Positions 34,151 to 43,802 of a DNA stretch of 64,000 nt are shown in pieces (position 1 is the first letter of the stretch; each line of letters opens with the position of its first letter). The DNA is from Clavibacter michiganensis (GTDB lineage Bacteria > Actinomycetota > Actinomycetes > Actinomycetales > Microbacteriaceae): NCBI GenBank assembly GCA_002150995.1, contig MDHJ01000001.1, forward strand, positions 2,852,001 to 2,916,000, in the 5' to 3' direction. Under the pieces are notes generated by a model. That model was not told the DNA's origin. It made no database searches and saw nothing but the letters and a program-made list of their open reading frames with translations. The translations under genes were made by a program, and so were the position numbers.

Positions 34151-35238
34151 CGTGGGGCGGATCCCCGGGGAGGCGTCATGCCGACCTCGCGCTCCTGCAC
34201 CACGGTGCGGCTCGACGCGGTGAACCCCAGGTGCTCGTACAGGTCGAGCGCGCCCGTGGGGCTGTCGGAGTCGACGTCGAGGACCGCCCGGTCGAGCCCC
34301 TCCGCCCGGAACGTCGCGAGCGCCGCGGACAGCAGCGCCTGGGCGAGGCGGCGGCCGCGGAACTCGCGGCGGACGCCGACGAGCGCGAGGTAGGCGGACG
34401 AGTAGCCCGCGGCCTCCCAGTTGTCGGGCGAGACCTCGGTCATCGCGAAGCCGGCCACCTGCGCGTCCGCGCCGTCGCCCGTGACGGCGATGACGGAGAG
34501 GTCGTCGCGCGCGGTCGGCAGGGACAGGAAGGCGTCCCAGCGCTCGGCGCTCACCGGCTCGGAGCCCCAGTGGTCGCGGAAGACGTCGTTCTTGGCGAGC
34601 CGGGTGCGCTCCCACCACTCCCGCGAGACGGGGATGAGCCGGAGGCCCTCGGGCGCCGGCACCTCGGGCAGCTCGGTGGCGAGGTCGCGGTGCATCTCGA
34701 TGAAGTAGCGGCTGGGCGTGAACCCGCGGGACGCCACGAGCGCGGTCGCCCCGGCCAGGTCGTCCGGGAACTCGACGCCCATGCGCGTGGGGACGGGACC
34801 CTCTACGTGGTCCGCCGGCTGCGCGACCTGCAGGGCCTGGGTGGCCCGCGCCACCTGCCAGTCGAGCAGGCGCGCGCCGATGCCGCGGCGTCGGAGGTCG
34901 GGGCGGACACCGCCGGGGAGGTGCGCGCGGACGACGCTCTCGTCGTCCGGCTTGACGATGGCGGAGCCCTCGGCGGCCAGGCGCCCGTCCGCGTCGACGG
35001 CCACGACGGCGTCCCGCGCGAGGTCGACGTAGGAGAAGCCCAGCGACATCGCCACCTCCTCGCGGGAGGCGCGATGGTCCGGGTGGTCGGCGTCCGCGAT
35101 GAGGCCGTCGAGCTCGACCAGCGCGTCCACGTCGTCGGGCGTCGTCGCCCGCCAGGTGATCCCCTCCGGCCCCTCGGGGAGCGGGATCGGCGCGGTGGAG
35201 GGGAGGTCGTCCGGCGTGGTCGCGGTGCGGTCGGTCAT
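34147..35238 (-). CDS. Tandem GNAT-domain N-acetyltransferase
   Basis: Two GNAT repeats in 363 residues: the first near 30-170 (GGVRPDLRRRGIGARLLDW) and the second near 190-345 (LVGVRREFRGRRLAQALLSAALATFRAEGLDRAVLDVDSDSPTGALDLYEHLGF). The layout resembles mycothiol synthase MshD and related actinobacterial enzymes, but I cannot fix the substrate. TAGCCT lies 6 nt before the ATG, so it likely has its own leaderless promoter and drives truA by translational coupling. Confidence 0.82.
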   Translation of the reverse strand: MTDRTATTPDDLPSTAPIPLPEGPEGITWRATTPDDVDALVELDGLIADADHPDHRASREEVAMSLGFSYVDLARDAVVAVDADGRLAAEGSAIVKPDDESVVRAHLPGGVRPDLRRRGIGARLLDWQVARATQALQVAQPADHVEGPVPTRMGVEFPDDLAGATALVASRGFTPSRYFIEMHRDLATELPEVPAPEGLRLIPVSREWWERTRLAKNDVFRDHWGSEPVSAERWDAFLSLPTARDDLSVIAVTGDGADAQVAGFAMTEVSPDNWEAAGYSSAYLALVGVRREFRGRRLAQALLSAALATFRAEGLDRAVLDVDSDSPTGALDLYEHLGFTASSRTVVQEREVGMTPPRGSAPR

Positions 35239-35250
35239 GGCCCCAGGCTA
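35236..35250 (-). promoter_or_regulatory. Leaderless-type -10 box of the GNAT-truA pair
   Basis: Minus-strand TAGCCT (35250-35245), 6-nt spacer, ATG at 35238. Confidence 0.5.
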
Positions 35251-35339
35251 CCGGGGCCCGCCTCGACCCCTCCCGGGCGGCGGCGCACCTGCGCGGCAGG
35301 GGCACCCCCCCCGCACGGCGCCTCCCGGCCCCGGGAGCA

Positions 35340-35375
35340 CGAGAGCCCCCGTCGCGCAGGGCGGCGGGGCTCTCG
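35340..35375 (-). terminator. Terminator after rplQ
   Basis: 10-bp stem 35340-35349 with 35366-35375, and a further internal stem, 19 nt after the rplQ stop codon. It ends the alpha operon before the GNAT-truA unit. Confidence 0.75.
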
Positions 35376-35394
35376 GGTGGTGCAGCGGGCGGTC

Positions 35395-35964
35395 CTACTT
35401 GTCGGACTTCTCCGCGGCGTCGGCCTCGACCTCGGCGGCGGCCTCGTCGGTCGTCTCCGCGGGCGTCGCGTCGGTGTGCTCGACGGCGTCGGTCTCCTCG
35501 ACGGGGACCTCGGCGGCGGGCTCCTCGGTCTCCGCCTCGGCGACCGGGGCCGCGGCGGCCGGAGCCGTCGTGGTCGCGGTGCGCGAGGAGCGGACCTTCG
35601 GGGTGACGGGCTCGAGCACGAGCTCGATCTGCACCATGGGGGCGTTGTCGCCCTTGCGGAAGCCGAGCTTGGTGATGCGGGTGTAGCCGCCCTCGCGCTC
35701 GGCGACGAGCGGCGCGATCTCGGTGAAGAGCTCGTGGACGACGCTCTTCGAGGGGATGATCCCCATGACGCGGCGACGCGCGTGCAGGTCGCCGCGCTTC
35801 GCGAACGTCACGAGGCGCTCGGCGACGGGACGCAGGCGCTTGGCCTTCGTCTCGGTCGTCTTGATGGACTTGTGCTCGAACAGGCTCTGGGCCAGGTTCG
35901 CGAGCATCAGGCGCTCGTGCGCCGGTCCGCCTCCGAGGCGGGGACCCTTGGTGGGCTTGGGCAT
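35395..35964 (-). CDS. rplQ: 50S ribosomal protein L17
   Basis: Large-subunit protein at the exit-tunnel side. Residues 1-118 are canonical L17 ([45 protein letters not shown]). The remaining 70 or so residues are an acidic Ala/Glu-rich tail of low complexity, absent from E. coli L17 but common in actinobacteria. It is 49 nt from rpoA and the last gene of the alpha operon. Confidence 0.97.
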   Translation of the reverse strand: MPKPTKGPRLGGGPAHERLMLANLAQSLFEHKSIKTTETKAKRLRPVAERLVTFAKRGDLHARRRVMGIIPSKSVVHELFTEIAPLVAEREGGYTRITKLGFRKGDNAPMVQIELVLEPVTPKVRSSRTATTTAPAAAAPVAEAETEEPAAEVPVEETDAVEHTDATPAETTDEAAAEVEADAAEKSDK

Positions 35965-36013
35965 GGTCTTGTCTCCGTAGTGGTCGAAAGAAGTCGGGCC
36001 GAGGCCGGACGGG

Positions 36014-37009
36014 TCAGTTGGTGGTGGTCTCGTCCTCGTCGTAGCTGTAGTAGTGCGCGCCGTCGAAGCCGGGGACGGCGTCCTTCAGCGACAGACCCAG
36101 CTCGACCAGCTTGTCCTTGACCTCATCCACCGACTTCTGACCGAAGTTGCGGATGTTCATGAGCTGCGTCTCCGAGAGGGCGACGAGCTCGCTGACGTTG
36201 TTGATGCCCTCGCGCTTGAGGCAGTTGTACGACCGCACCGAGAGGTCGAGGTCCTCGATGGGCATCGACAGCTCGGAGCTGAGGACGGCGTCGACCGGCG
36301 CGGGGCCGATCTCGATGCCCTCGGCGGCCGAGTTGAGCTCGCGCGCCAGGCCGAACAGCTCGGTGAGCGTGCGACCGGCCGACGCGATGGCGTCGCGCGG
36401 CGTGATGGCCGACTTGGTCTCGACATCGACCACGAGGCGGTCGAAGTCGGTGCGCTCGCCGGCACGGGTGGCCTCGACGCGGTAGGTGACCTTGAGCACG
36501 GGCGAGTAGATCGAGTCGACCGGGATCTGGCCGGCCTCGCTGAACTCGCTGCGGTTCTGGGTCGCCGAGACGTAGCCGCGGCCGCGCTCGATCGTCAGCT
36601 CGAGCTCGAACTTCGCCTTCTCGTTGAGCGTGGCGATGACGAGCTCGGGGTTGTGGATCTCGACGCCCGCCGGAGCGGAGATGTCGGCGGCCGTGACCTG
36701 GCCCGCACCCTGCTTGCGCAGGTACGCGGTGATCGGCTCGTCGTGCTCGCTCGAGACGACGAGGCCCTTGATGTTGAGGATGATCTCGGTCACGTCCTCC
36801 TTCACGCCGGGGACGGTGCTGAACTCGTGCAGCACGCCGTCGATCCGGATGCTGGTGACGGCCGCGCCGGGGATGGACGAGAGGAGGGTGCGGCGGAGCG
36901 AGTTGCCGAGCGTGTAGCCGAAGCCGGGCTCGAGCGGCTCGATGACGAACCGCGAGCGGAACTCCGAGATCTGCTCCTCGGTGAGGGTGGGGCGCTGCGC
37001 AATGAGCAC
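36014..37009 (-). CDS. rpoA: RNA polymerase subunit alpha
   Basis: Scaffold of the RNA polymerase core. The 331-residue protein has the N-terminal assembly domain ([23 protein letters not shown]), a flexible linker and the C-terminal domain ([35 protein letters not shown]), which contacts UP elements and activators. The start is GTG at 37009 ([13 protein letters not shown]) with AAGGA upstream; the longer open frame that begins at 37105 is not needed. No rpsD precedes it. Confidence 0.97.
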   Translation of the reverse strand: MLIAQRPTLTEEQISEFRSRFVIEPLEPGFGYTLGNSLRRTLLSSIPGAAVTSIRIDGVLHEFSTVPGVKEDVTEIILNIKGLVVSSEHDEPITAYLRKQGAGQVTAADISAPAGVEIHNPELVIATLNEKAKFELELTIERGRGYVSATQNRSEFSEAGQIPVDSIYSPVLKVTYRVEATRAGERTDFDRLVVDVETKSAITPRDAIASAGRTLTELFGLARELNSAAEGIEIGPAPVDAVLSSELSMPIEDLDLSVRSYNCLKREGINNVSELVALSETQLMNIRNFGQKSVDEVKDKLVELGLSLKDAVPGFDGAHYYSYDEDETTTN

Positions 37010-37111
37010 TGTGTTGTTTCCTTTCGGCGAGGCGTCCGCTATATGACACCTGCGATGCCCCCCGGATGGCGGTCCGGGCGGGTGGTGGATTGGTCGAACG
37101 GACACACGGCG

Positions 37112-37162
37112 GATCGGCCGACGCCGTCCCCTCCTGACGGAGCGGGACGGCAGCGGCCGATC
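37112..37162 (-). other. Long intercistronic hairpin between rpsK and rpoA
   Basis: A 9-bp outer stem (37112-37120 with 37154-37162) and an 8-bp inner stem (37123-37130 with 37144-37151) separated by a 2-nt internal loop, with a 13-nt apical loop. It occupies the place where rpsD usually lies in other actinobacteria. It could be an attenuator, processing site or partial terminator. Confidence 0.65.
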
Positions 37163-37170
37163 AGCGCGAG

Positions 37171-37569
37171 CTAGACGCGGCGGCGCTTGGGCGGGCGGCA
37201 GCCGTTGTGCGCCTGCGGGGTGACGTCGTTGATCGAGCCCACCTCGAGGCCGGCGGCCTGGAGCGAGCGGATCGCGGTCTCGCGGCCGGAGCCGGGTCCC
37301 TTGACGAACACGTCGACCTTCTTCATGCCGTGCTCCTGCGCCTGGCGGGCGGCCGACTCGGCGGCGAGCTGCGCGGCGAACGGCGTGGACTTGCGCGAGC
37401 CGTTGTAGCCGACGACGCCCGAGGACGCCCAGCTGATGACGGCGCCGGTGGGGTCCGTGATCGAGACGATGGTGTTGTTGAAGGTGCTCTTGATGTGGGC
37501 CTGGCCCACGGCGATGTTCTTCTTGTCCTTGCGGCGCGGCTTGCGAACGGCCGACTTGGGTGCTGCCAT
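37171..37569 (-). CDS. rpsK: 30S ribosomal protein S11
   Basis: Platform protein of the small subunit, 132 residues, with the standard [27 protein letters not shown] and the terminus [21 protein letters not shown] with a GGAGAATT ribosome binding site. It lies 44 nt after rpsM. Confidence 0.97.
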
Positions 37570-37613
37570 GGAATTCTCCTGTGTCTACGGGTGGCGAGGC
37601 GCGGGCCGGAGGC

Positions 37614-37988
37614 CTAGCGCGCCTTCTTCTTGCCGGCTACGGTGCGCTTCGGGCCCTTGCGGGTGCGAGCGTTGGTCTTCGTGCGCTGCCCGTGGACAGG
37701 GAGGCCGCGGCGGTGGCGGATGCCCTCGTAGCTGCCGATCTCGACCTTGCGGCGGATGTCGGCGGCCACCTCGCGGCGGAGGTCGCCCTCTACCTTGAAG
37801 TTCCCGTCGATGTAGTCGCGCAGGGCGATGAGCTGGTCGTCGCTCAGGTCCTTGACGCGGATGTTCTTGTCGATGCCGGTGTCCTCGAGGGTCTTGACGC
37901 TCGAGGTGCGGCCGACGCCGTAGATGTACGTGAGTGCGATCTCGACGCGCTTGTCGCGCGGGAGGTCGACGCCTGCTAGACGTGCCAT
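37614..37988 (-). CDS. rpsM: 30S ribosomal protein S13
   Basis: Head protein contacting bridge B1 and tRNA, 124 residues: [51 protein letters not shown] and a lysine-rich tail. AGGAGAAGCC precedes the ATG. The gap to rpmJ is 154 nt and holds two short hairpins. Confidence 0.97.
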   Translation of the reverse strand: MARLAGVDLPRDKRVEIALTYIYGVGRTSSVKTLEDTGIDKNIRVKDLSDDQLIALRDYIDGNFKVEGDLRREVAADIRRKVEIGSYEGIRHRRGLPVHGQRTKTNARTRKGPKRTVAGKKKAR

Positions 37989-38035
37989 TGAGGCTTCTCC
38001 TGGTGATGATGTGGAGGTCTGCAGCAGAGCCTGTG

Positions 38036-38079
38036 CATCGGCCTCCGACCGATGGTGTCCCCCGGACCCTCGCGGGTCC
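38036..38079 (-). other. Paired short hairpins in the rpmJ-rpsM gap
   Basis: CATCGG/CCGATG (38036-38041 with 38049-38054) and GGACCC/GGGTCC (38064-38069 with 38074-38079). They are small and may be transcription or translation control elements. Confidence 0.4.
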
Positions 38080-38142
38080 CGGCTTCCGGCGCTGCTGTCG
38101 TTCTACGTGGGTGGTGCGGGTGGTGCTGTGCGGTGGTGCTGA

Positions 38143-38256
38143 CTAGCCCTGGCGCTGCTTGTGGCGCGGGTTCTCGCAGATGACCATCACGCGTCCGTTG
38201 CGTCGGATGACCTTGCACTTCTCGCAGATCCTCTTGACGCTGGGGTTGACCTTCAT
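38143..38256 (-). CDS. rpmJ: 50S ribosomal protein L36
   Basis: Only 37 residues: starts [15 protein letters not shown] and ends [10 protein letters not shown]. The zinc ligands C11, C14, C27 and H32 are all present, so this is the zinc-binding (C+) form. It lies in its normal place between infA and rpsM. AAGGAAGC precedes the ATG. Confidence 0.97.
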   Translation of the reverse strand: MKVNPSVKRICEKCKVIRRNGRVMVICENPRHKQRQG

Positions 38257-38329
38257 GATGCTTCCTTGCTTTCGGTTCTCGCTGGCCTCGTGCCGCCGCG
38301 GATGCGGGGCCGTTCCTTGTGCAGCAGGC

Positions 38330-38551
38330 CTACTTGTAGCGGTAGACGATCCGGCCGCGGGTGAGGTCGTACGGGCTCAGCTCCACGATCACGCGGTCCT
38401 CGGGGAGGATGCGGATGTAGTGCTGACGCATCTTGCCCGAGATGTGGGCGAGGACCTTGTGCCCGTTGCTCAGCTCAACGCGGAACATCGCGTTCGGCAG
38501 AGCTTCGACAACTCCGCCTTCGATCTCGATGACGCCGTCTTTCTTGGCCAT
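38330..38551 (-). CDS. infA: Translation initiation factor IF-1
   Basis: OB-fold factor that blocks the ribosomal A site during initiation. The 73-residue protein is canonical: [38 protein letters not shown] and [22 protein letters not shown]. It is the first gene of this ribosomal segment. The 230 nt upstream separate it from mtlD and must contain its promoter. Confidence 0.97.
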
Positions 38552-38739
38552 ATACTCACTGTCGCTAGAGGTGGTGTCTGCTGTTCGTGCGGATGCGCAT
38601 CATGGTGAGGCGCAGGTGCGGTCGGCACGCCGGGACGGCGGCCGAGCACCAAGGGTCGAGAGTACGGCATCCCCGGGCGTGTCGCAATTCTCCCCGCGTG
38701 TCGCGGCCGGATCCGCGGATCCTGCGCTATCGGTACGCG

Positions 38740-38775
38740 CGGACGGGCCGGACGGTCGCCCGCCCGGCCCGTCCG
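38740..38775 (-). terminator. Terminator after mtlD
   Basis: 12-bp stem (38740-38751 with 38764-38775), 12-nt loop, ending 6 nt beyond the mtlD stop codon on the transcribed strand. Confidence 0.7.
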
Positions 38776-38781
38776 GCGCCG

Positions 38782-39953
38782 CTACTCCGCGCGGTGGCGC
38801 GGCGCGCGGCGCCGGTCGGCCTGGACCGCGTCGACGACCGCGACGAGGTCGGCGGTCAGCGGGTGCCCGTCGTCGAGCCCCGTGACGCGGCGGACGAGGT
38901 CGGCCGCGCTGTCCGTCGCCAGGAGCTCCTGCAGCTCGAGCGCCTGCGGGTCGGCCGCGGGGTCGAAGCGGAGGGCCTGCCCCATGGCGCGCACGAGCGC
39001 GTCGTGCGGGAGCCCGCGCTCGGCGAGCTGCGACGCGGGTCCCACGAAGCGCTCCTCGCGGAGAGCTTCCGCAGCGGCTGGCGTCCGACGCGCTCGACCG
39101 TGTCCGCGAGCGCGGCGTTCGCGAAGCGGGCGAGGTTCTTCTCCCGGTAGGCGGCCTGCTCGGCCTCGTCGAGCCCGTGCTTGGCCACGAGCAGCGCGCT
39201 CGTCTCCTCGAGCACCTGCCGCACCTCGTCGGCCACCTCGGGGATCGCCATGGCGTCCGACTGGCTCACGGCGCCGCGGGCGTACCCGTGGTACGCGACC
39301 GTGGCGTGGCCGGTGTTGACCGTGAAGAGCTTCCGCTCGATGTAGGGGGCGAGGTCGTCGACGAACGTGGCGCCGGCGATCTCGGGCACGGCGTCGCCGA
39401 ACGGGCCGCGCTCCACCACCCACTCGGAGAAGTCCTCGACGGTGACGTCGAGGCCGGCGGCCGGATCCTGGTTCGGGACGATGCGGTCGACGGCCGTGTT
39501 GGCGAACACCGCACGGTCGAGCGCGGCGGCGTCCTCGCCGAGCGCCGTCCGGATCTCGTCGCGGAGGGTGTCCGTGGCGTTGATCGCGTTCTCGCACGCC
39601 ATGACGGCGACGGGGGCGAGGTCGGCGGAGCGCGCCCGAAGGCCCGAGGCGATGGCGGGGGCGACGAAGCGGAGGATCGCCGGGCCCACCGCGGTGGTCA
39701 CGACGTCGGCCGTCGCGATCTCCGCGATGAGGGCCTCGCCGTCGACCGCGCTGTCGATCGCCCGGAAGCCGGTGACCGTCCAGTCGCGGGCGTGCGGCCC
39801 GACCTCGGTGACCCGGTACGAGTCGGCGGAGGCCAGGTGCCCGATGAGCTCGGCGTTGACGTCGGCGAACACGACCTCGTAGCCGGCCTCGTGCAGGATC
39901 AGCCCGACGAAGCCCCGGCCGATGTTGCCGGCGCCGAAGTGGACGGCCTTCAC
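38782..39953 (-). CDS. mtlD: Mannitol-1-phosphate 5-dehydrogenase, with a one-base frameshift
   Basis: Oxidises mannitol-1-phosphate to fructose-6-phosphate with NAD+. The first 300 or so codons read [17 protein letters not shown] (dinucleotide-binding GxGxxGRG), [23 protein letters not shown], and [17 protein letters not shown], which includes the family's catalytic-lysine region. After RQPLRKLS the frame slips at 39060-39061. One missing base in a C run (minus strand) restores [32 protein letters not shown] to the stop at 38782. It starts with GTG overlapping mtlF. I treat it as an intact gene with a sequencing gap, but true loss cannot be excluded. Confidence 0.9.
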
Positions 39954-40387
39954 GCCTCGTTCACCTCGGCCAGGAGCGCGTACAGCTCCTCCGCGGTGGG
40001 GGCGTCGAGGAGCTTCCGCACCTCGTCGTCGTCGCTGAAGATGATCGCGATCTTGCTGAGGATCTCGAGGTGGCCGTTGTCCTTGCCGGCGATGCCGACG
40101 ACGAAGCGGACCTCGTTGCCCGCCCAGTCGATCGGGGCGTCGTAGCGCACGAACGACAGCGCGGAGTCGAGGATCGTGTCCTTGCCCTCGTTGGTGCCGT
40201 GCGGGATGGCCAGGAGGTTGCCCATGTACGTCGAGACGCTCTTCTCGCGCTCGAGCATGAACCCCTCGTACTCGGGGGTGACGGCACCCGCGGCGACGAG
40301 GATGCCCGCCGCCTCGGCGATGGCCTCCTCCACGCTGGACGCGGTGCCGCCGACGCGGATCTGGGCGGGTTCGAGGACGTTCGACAT
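39950..40387 (-). CDS. mtlF: Mannitol-specific PTS enzyme IIA
   Basis: Phosphoryl carrier between HPr and MtlA. The 145-residue protein has the EIIA type-2 signature with phosphorylated H63 in [13 protein letters not shown], and [32 protein letters not shown]. The start has GGAGCATC before ATG. Its stop overlaps the mtlD start. A perfect 14-bp hairpin separates it from mtlA upstream. Confidence 0.94.
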   Translation of the reverse strand: MSNVLEPAQIRVGGTASSVEEAIAEAAGILVAAGAVTPEYEGFMLEREKSVSTYMGNLLAIPHGTNEGKDTILDSALSFVRYDAPIDWAGNEVRFVVGIAGKDNGHLEILSKIAIIFSDDDEVRKLLDAPTAEELYALLAEVNEA

Positions 40388-40424
40388 GATGCTCCTGACT
40401 TGGTGCGTGGCTGGTGCGAGGCTA

Positions 40425-40456
40425 CCGGGGCCCGGTCGGTGTCGACCGGGCCCCGG
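40425..40456 (-). terminator. Strong hairpin between mtlA and mtlF
   Basis: Perfect 14-bp GC stem, 40425-40438 with 40443-40456, loop GTGT. In an operon this would lower transcription of mtlF-mtlD relative to mtlA, or protect the mtlA mRNA end. Confidence 0.7.
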
Positions 40457-40504
40457 AGGCCTCGCGCGTGCGGTGGTGCGGGTCCGCCGTGGGGCGGACC
40501 GGGA

Positions 40505-42028
40505 TCAGCTGTCCGAGCGCTGCTTCTGGACCAGCTCCACGATCTCGTCGTAGCGCGGCGAGTTCATGAAGTTGTCGACGGAGACGTGCTCCGAGGACGG
40601 GCTCTTCTGGCGGGCGCGGTCGGTGAGCTCGCGCTGCGTGATCACGAGGTCGGCCGTGCCGTCGAGGGCGGCGATGGCCTTGTTGACGACCGTGACGTCG
40701 GTGACGCCGGCCTTCTTCATCTTGTTGCGGAGGACCGACGCGCCCATGGCGGAGGAGCCCATGCCGGCGTCGCAGGCGAACACGATGTCCTGGATGCGGG
40801 TGGCCGTGGCCGTGCCGCCGTCCGTCGCGGCCGCGCCGTCGGCGAGGCCGCCGACCGTGCCCGCGGTGCCGGTCTCGGCGCCGAGGCCCGTGAGGATGCT
40901 CGACTCCTTGCCCTTGTTGGCCTGCGTCGCGGCGACCGCGGCGCCGAAGTCGCCGGAGCCCTTCTTGCCGGTGCGGAGGATGACCGCGGCGACGACGAAG
41001 GTGACGGCGGCCGAGATCAGCACGGAGAGGATCACGCCGGGGAAGCTGTTGCGCTCGGTCTGGCCGAGCACGGCGAGGATGCTGCCGGGCGAGGCCGGGC
41101 CGCGGAGGCCGGAGCCGAACGCGACGTTGGTCGCCACGCCCGAGGCGCCACCCGCGATGACCGCGAGGAACAGCAGGGGCTTGGAGAGCACGTACGGGAA
41201 GTAGATCTCGTGGATGCCGCCGACGAACTGGATGAGGATCGCGCCGGGGGCGGTGGAGCGCGCCGCGCCCGCGCCGAAGATCGCGAAGGCGAGGAGCACG
41301 CCGAAGCCGGGGCCGGGGTTCGCCTCGAGCAGGAACAGGACGCTCTTGCCGTTCTCCAGCGCCTCGGTGGTGCCGAGCGGCGTGAGGATGCCCTGGTTGA
41401 TGGCGTTGTTGAGGAAGAGGACCTTGGCGGGCTCGATCACGATGCTCGTGAGGGGCAGGAGGCCGTTGTCGACGAGGAAGCCGACGCCGCCGCCGAGGAC
41501 CGACGTGATGCCGCGGATCACCGGCGTGAGCAGGTAGTACGCGCCGATCGCGAAGACCGCGCCCAGGATCCCCGCGGAGAAGTTGTTGACGAGCATCTCG
41601 AAGCCGGGTCGGATCCTGTCGATCCACAGGCGCTCGATGACCTTCAGCAGGTACGCCGCGAGCGGGCCCGTGATCATGGCGCCGAGGAACATCGGGCTGC
41701 CGCCGTCGAAGTACGGCTCGCCGACCGTGCCGACGATGACGCCCATCGTGGCGATGGTCGCCACCACGCCGCCGCGCGCGTCGTAGACCATGCGGCCGCC
41801 GGTGTTCGCGATGAGGAGCGGGAGGAGGAAGTACAGGACCGGAGCGATGAGCTGGGCAATGTCCGCGTTCGGCAGGTAGCCGTCCGGGATGAACAGGGCC
41901 GTGAGCAGGCCCCAGGCGATGAACGCCGCGATGTTGGGCATGATCATGCCGCTGAGGAACGTGCCGAACTTCTGCACGCCGGTGCGCACGGAGCGTCCCG
42001 TGCTGCGGGTGGGTGACGTCGTCGTCAT
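40505..42028 (-). CDS. mtlA: Mannitol-specific PTS enzyme IICB
   Basis: Membrane permease that imports mannitol as mannitol-1-phosphate. The 507-residue protein has an IIC domain of about 350 residues (KFGTFLSGMIMPNIAAFIAWG, GARSTAPGAILIQFVGGIHEIYFPYVLSKPLL), a linker, and a IIB domain with phosphorylated Cys in IVFACDAGMGSSAMGASVLR. IIA is a separate protein (MtlF), as in the split MtlA type. It lies between ptsI and mtlF, on the same strand. Confidence 0.95.
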   Translation of the reverse strand: MTTTSPTRSTGRSVRTGVQKFGTFLSGMIMPNIAAFIAWGLLTALFIPDGYLPNADIAQLIAPVLYFLLPLLIANTGGRMVYDARGGVVATIATMGVIVGTVGEPYFDGGSPMFLGAMITGPLAAYLLKVIERLWIDRIRPGFEMLVNNFSAGILGAVFAIGAYYLLTPVIRGITSVLGGGVGFLVDNGLLPLTSIVIEPAKVLFLNNAINQGILTPLGTTEALENGKSVLFLLEANPGPGFGVLLAFAIFGAGAARSTAPGAILIQFVGGIHEIYFPYVLSKPLLFLAVIAGGASGVATNVAFGSGLRGPASPGSILAVLGQTERNSFPGVILSVLISAAVTFVVAAVILRTGKKGSGDFGAAVAATQANKGKESSILTGLGAETGTAGTVGGLADGAAATDGGTATATRIQDIVFACDAGMGSSAMGASVLRNKMKKAGVTDVTVVNKAIAALDGTADLVITQRELTDRARQKSPSSEHVSVDNFMNSPRYDEIVELVQKQRSDS

Positions 42029-42054
42029 GGGGGTGGTGCTCCTGTCGTGGTGGT

Positions 42055-42076
42055 GGCGGGCCTGCTGCGGCCCGCC
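42055..42076 (-). other. Intercistronic hairpin between ptsI and mtlA
   Basis: 8-bp stem 42055-42062 with 42069-42076, TGCTGC loop, in the 103-nt gap between the two genes. Confidence 0.45.
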
Positions 42077-42131
42077 GTGCTGCGGATGGGGGTGATCGCT
42101 CGTGGTGCGGTGGTGGGGTCGGTGGTGCGGG

Positions 42132-43802
42132 TCAGACGGAGGCGGGCGCCGATGCCGCGGTGACCGCGGCGCGCGCCTCGACGGCGCTGTCGGCGGCGAG
42201 GGCGACGGCGGCGAGCGCCTCCGCCTCCTCGCGCGTGTGGAGGGCGAGCTCGGCGCGCACGTCGGCGAGCGCCGCCGGCGACATCGAGAGGCTGGTGGCG
42301 CCGAGGCCGACGAGCACGACGGCGAGCAGCGGATCGGCCGCCGCCTCGCCGCAGATGCCCACCGGCTTGCCGAGCGCGCGCCCCGCGGCGCCGACCTCCT
42401 GCACGAGGCGGAGGACGGCGGGGTGCCACGGGTCCTGGAACGCGGCCACGGATCCCAGCAGCCGGTCGGCCGCGAGCGTGTACTGCGTGAGGTCGTTGGT
42501 GCCGATGCTCGCGAAGTCGGCGACGCCGAGGATCCGGTCGGCGAGGAGCGCGGAGGACGGGACCTCCACCATCACGCCGACGGTGCGGAGGCCGAGCTCC
42601 CGGCCGAGGGAGCTGAAGTACCGCGCCTCCTCCACCGTGGAGACCATGGGCGCCATGACCCAGAGGTCCGCGTCGGTCGCGGCGTCGGCCCGGGCGAGCG
42701 CCGTGAGCTGGTCGCGGAGGATCTGCTCGTTGGCGCGGAGCGCACGGAGGCCGCGGAGGCCGAGCGCCGGGTTCTCCTCGGCCGCGTCGTTGAGGAAGCT
42801 GAGGGGCTTGTCGGCACCGGCGTCGAGGGCGCGCACGACGACCTTCTGCCCCGGGAACGCCTCGAGCAGCCGGGTGTAGTGCGCCTCCTGCTCCTCGACG
42901 GTCGGCGCGCTCGTGGCGTCGAGGAAGAGGAACTCGGTGCGGAAGAGGCCGACGCCCTCGGCGCCCTTCTCGACCGCGTCGGCCGCGCCGTCGGCGGAGC
43001 CGAGGTTCGCCAGCAGCGGGACCGCGGTGCCGTCGGAGAGCGCGCCCGGGCCGGTGGGCACGGCGACCTGCGCGCGGCGGGCCGCGATGGCGTCGCGGGC
43101 CGCGGACTCCTCCTCCGCCGTGGGGTCGACGGTGACGGCGCCCGTGAGCGCGTCGACCACGACGGTCTCCCCGTCGGCGAGGTCGGCAGCGGCAGCCACG
43201 CCGACGACCGCGACGATGGCCTTCTCGCGGGCGAGGATCGCCGTGTGCGAGGTCGGTCCGCCGTCGGTCGTGATGAGCGCGAGGACCTTGTCGAGGTCGA
43301 GGAGCGCGGTGTCGGCGGGCGCGAGGTCGCGGGCCACCAGCACGAACGCGTGGTCGGGATCCGGCACACCCGGTGCGGCGACGCCCTGCAGGTGCGCGAC
43401 GACGCGCTGCGAGACGTCGTCGAGGTCGGTGGCGCGCTCCCCCATGTAGCCGCCCATGCTGAGGAGCAGGTCGCGGAAGCCCGCGAAGGCCTCGTGCACG
43501 GCGCGCTCGGCGGTGCGGCCGTTCGCGAGGCGCGCGGTGACGTCGTCGACGAGCGTCGGGTCCTCCGCCATGAAGGCCTGCGCCTCGAGCACGTCCTTCG
43601 CGGCACCGCCGGCCTTCTCCCCGCGGATGCGGATGTCGGCCGCGACGGCGGCGAGCGACGCGCTCACGCGGATCCGCTCCTCGTCGGGGGTGAGGGCGCT
43701 CGCGGTGTCGGCGGGCTCGGGGAGCGGGTCGGGCATCCGGATGACCGGTCCGACGGCGGACCCCCGGCCGATGCCGATCCCCTGCAGGGTGCGGGAGCTC
43801 AT
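42132..43802 (-). CDS. ptsI: PTS enzyme I
   Basis: General PTS kinase: autophosphorylates from phosphoenolpyruvate and passes phosphate to HPr. The 556-residue protein has the HPr-binding domain, active H186 in TDGGPTSHTAILARE, and the PEP-binding barrel with LFRTEFLFLD, RALDAGADKPL and the signature DFASIGTNDLTQYTLAADR. ATG overlaps the ptsH stop as ATGA, so the two are coupled. Its place beside mtlA suggests mannitol is the main PTS substrate here. Confidence 0.96.
   Translation of the reverse strand: MSSRTLQGIGIGRGSAVGPVIRMPDPLPEPADTASALTPDEERIRVSASLAAVAADIRIRGEKAGGAAKDVLEAQAFMAEDPTLVDDVTARLANGRTAERAVHEAFAGFRDLLLSMGGYMGERATDLDDVSQRVVAHLQGVAAPGVPDPDHAFVLVARDLAPADTALLDLDKVLALITTDGGPTSHTAILAREKAIVAVVGVAAAADLADGETVVVDALTGAVTVDPTAEEESAARDAIAARRAQVAVPTGPGALSDGTAVPLLANLGSADGAADAVEKGAEGVGLFRTEFLFLDATSAPTVEEQEAHYTRLLEAFPGQKVVVRALDAGADKPLSFLNDAAEENPALGLRGLRALRANEQILRDQLTALARADAATDADLWVMAPMVSTVEEARYFSSLGRELGLRTVGVMVEVPSSALLADRILGVADFASIGTNDLTQYTLAADRLLGSVAAFQDPWHPAVLRLVQEVGAAGRALGKPVGICGEAAADPLLAVVLVGLGATSLSMSPAALADVRAELALHTREEAEALAAVALAADSAVEARAAVTAASAPASV

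Noticed and set aside
36014..37105. Longer rpoA starting at 37105
   Set aside because: The extra 32 residues are His/Pro-rich and not RpoA-like; GTG at 37009 has a ribosome site.
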